Assembly (NCBI GenBank): GCA_025965475.1
Contig: JAOPWV010000069.1
Location: 1-64,000, forward strand
Direction: 5' to 3'
Length of the DNA stretch: 64,000 nt
Source: Frankiales bacterium
GTDB lineage: Bacteria > Actinomycetota > Actinomycetes > Mycobacteriales > SCTD01
Positions 63,938-64,000 of the stretch are shown here, piece after piece (within the stretch, counting starts at the first letter, position 1; the number at the start of each line of letters is the position of its first letter). Below the pieces are notes generated by a model that did no database searches, was not told the origin of the DNA, and saw nothing but the letters and a program-made list of their open reading frames with translations. Position numbers and translations under genes: made by a program.

Positions 63938-64000
63938 GGGTTTCAGGCCTGTTGCTTGAGCCCACCGGCGTAACGATTACGTGACGGTGACCGCATCACG

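Overview
The window is a GC-rich chromosomal segment from an actinomycete. Evidence: strong third-position G/C throughout, frequent GTG and TTG starts behind clear Shine-Dalgarno (SD) sequences, TANNNT-type leaderless promoters, a GAF-ANTAR regulator, an ergothioneine locus and ROK-regulated sugar import. The species cannot be fixed from sequence alone. No rRNA, tRNA, CRISPR array, phage module or insertion sequence was recognised.

Left part (about 1.7-19.4 kb): a catabolic island for a nitrogenous, probably heterocyclic or N-methylated, compound. It holds a luciferase-like (LLM) flavin monooxygenase, a flavin reductase translationally coupled to its own ribBA, an EthD-like protein, an aldehyde dehydrogenase, an NCS1 permease with a tiny membrane partner, a YtcJ-type amidohydrolase, an allantoate/N-carbamoyl-amino-acid amidohydrolase (M20) and HutD. 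It continues with a sarcosine-oxidase-like flavoprotein and a GlxBCD/MgsABC set with a GlnT/GmaS-like ligase. The inferred logic is import, flavin-dependent oxidation, amide hydrolysis, and capture of ammonia or methylamine on glutamate. A tandem Lrp protein and an XRE-cupin protein are the likely regulators.

Middle (19.7-38.4 kb): molybdate uptake (mop-modABC) beside a molybdenum hydroxylase operon (cupin, then coxMSL-coxG-coxD-coxE). Its active-site loop is not that of CO dehydrogenase. A 2,6-dihydroxypyridine-hydroxylase-like flavoprotein follows, with a divergent GAF-PucR regulator. A TetR/MFS pair sharing a 24-bp perfect palindrome, a second MFS transporter and an acyl-CoA-dehydrogenase-like protein come next. 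This suggests a second N-heterocycle or aromatic route that depends on molybdenum.

Right part (38.4-64 kb): ergothioneine synthesis egtA-egtB-egtD without egtC or egtE; small regulatory and stress proteins; an APC permease; and a formate dehydrogenase alpha subunit with an in-frame UGA followed by a bacterial SECIS-like hairpin, so a selenoprotein, with no electron-transfer subunits nearby. After several small housekeeping or hypothetical genes comes a complete xylFGH-ROK-xylB operon. Two short genes (DksA/TraR-like at 35.8 kb, GNAT-like at 44.1 kb) appear to have lost their centres by internal deletion.
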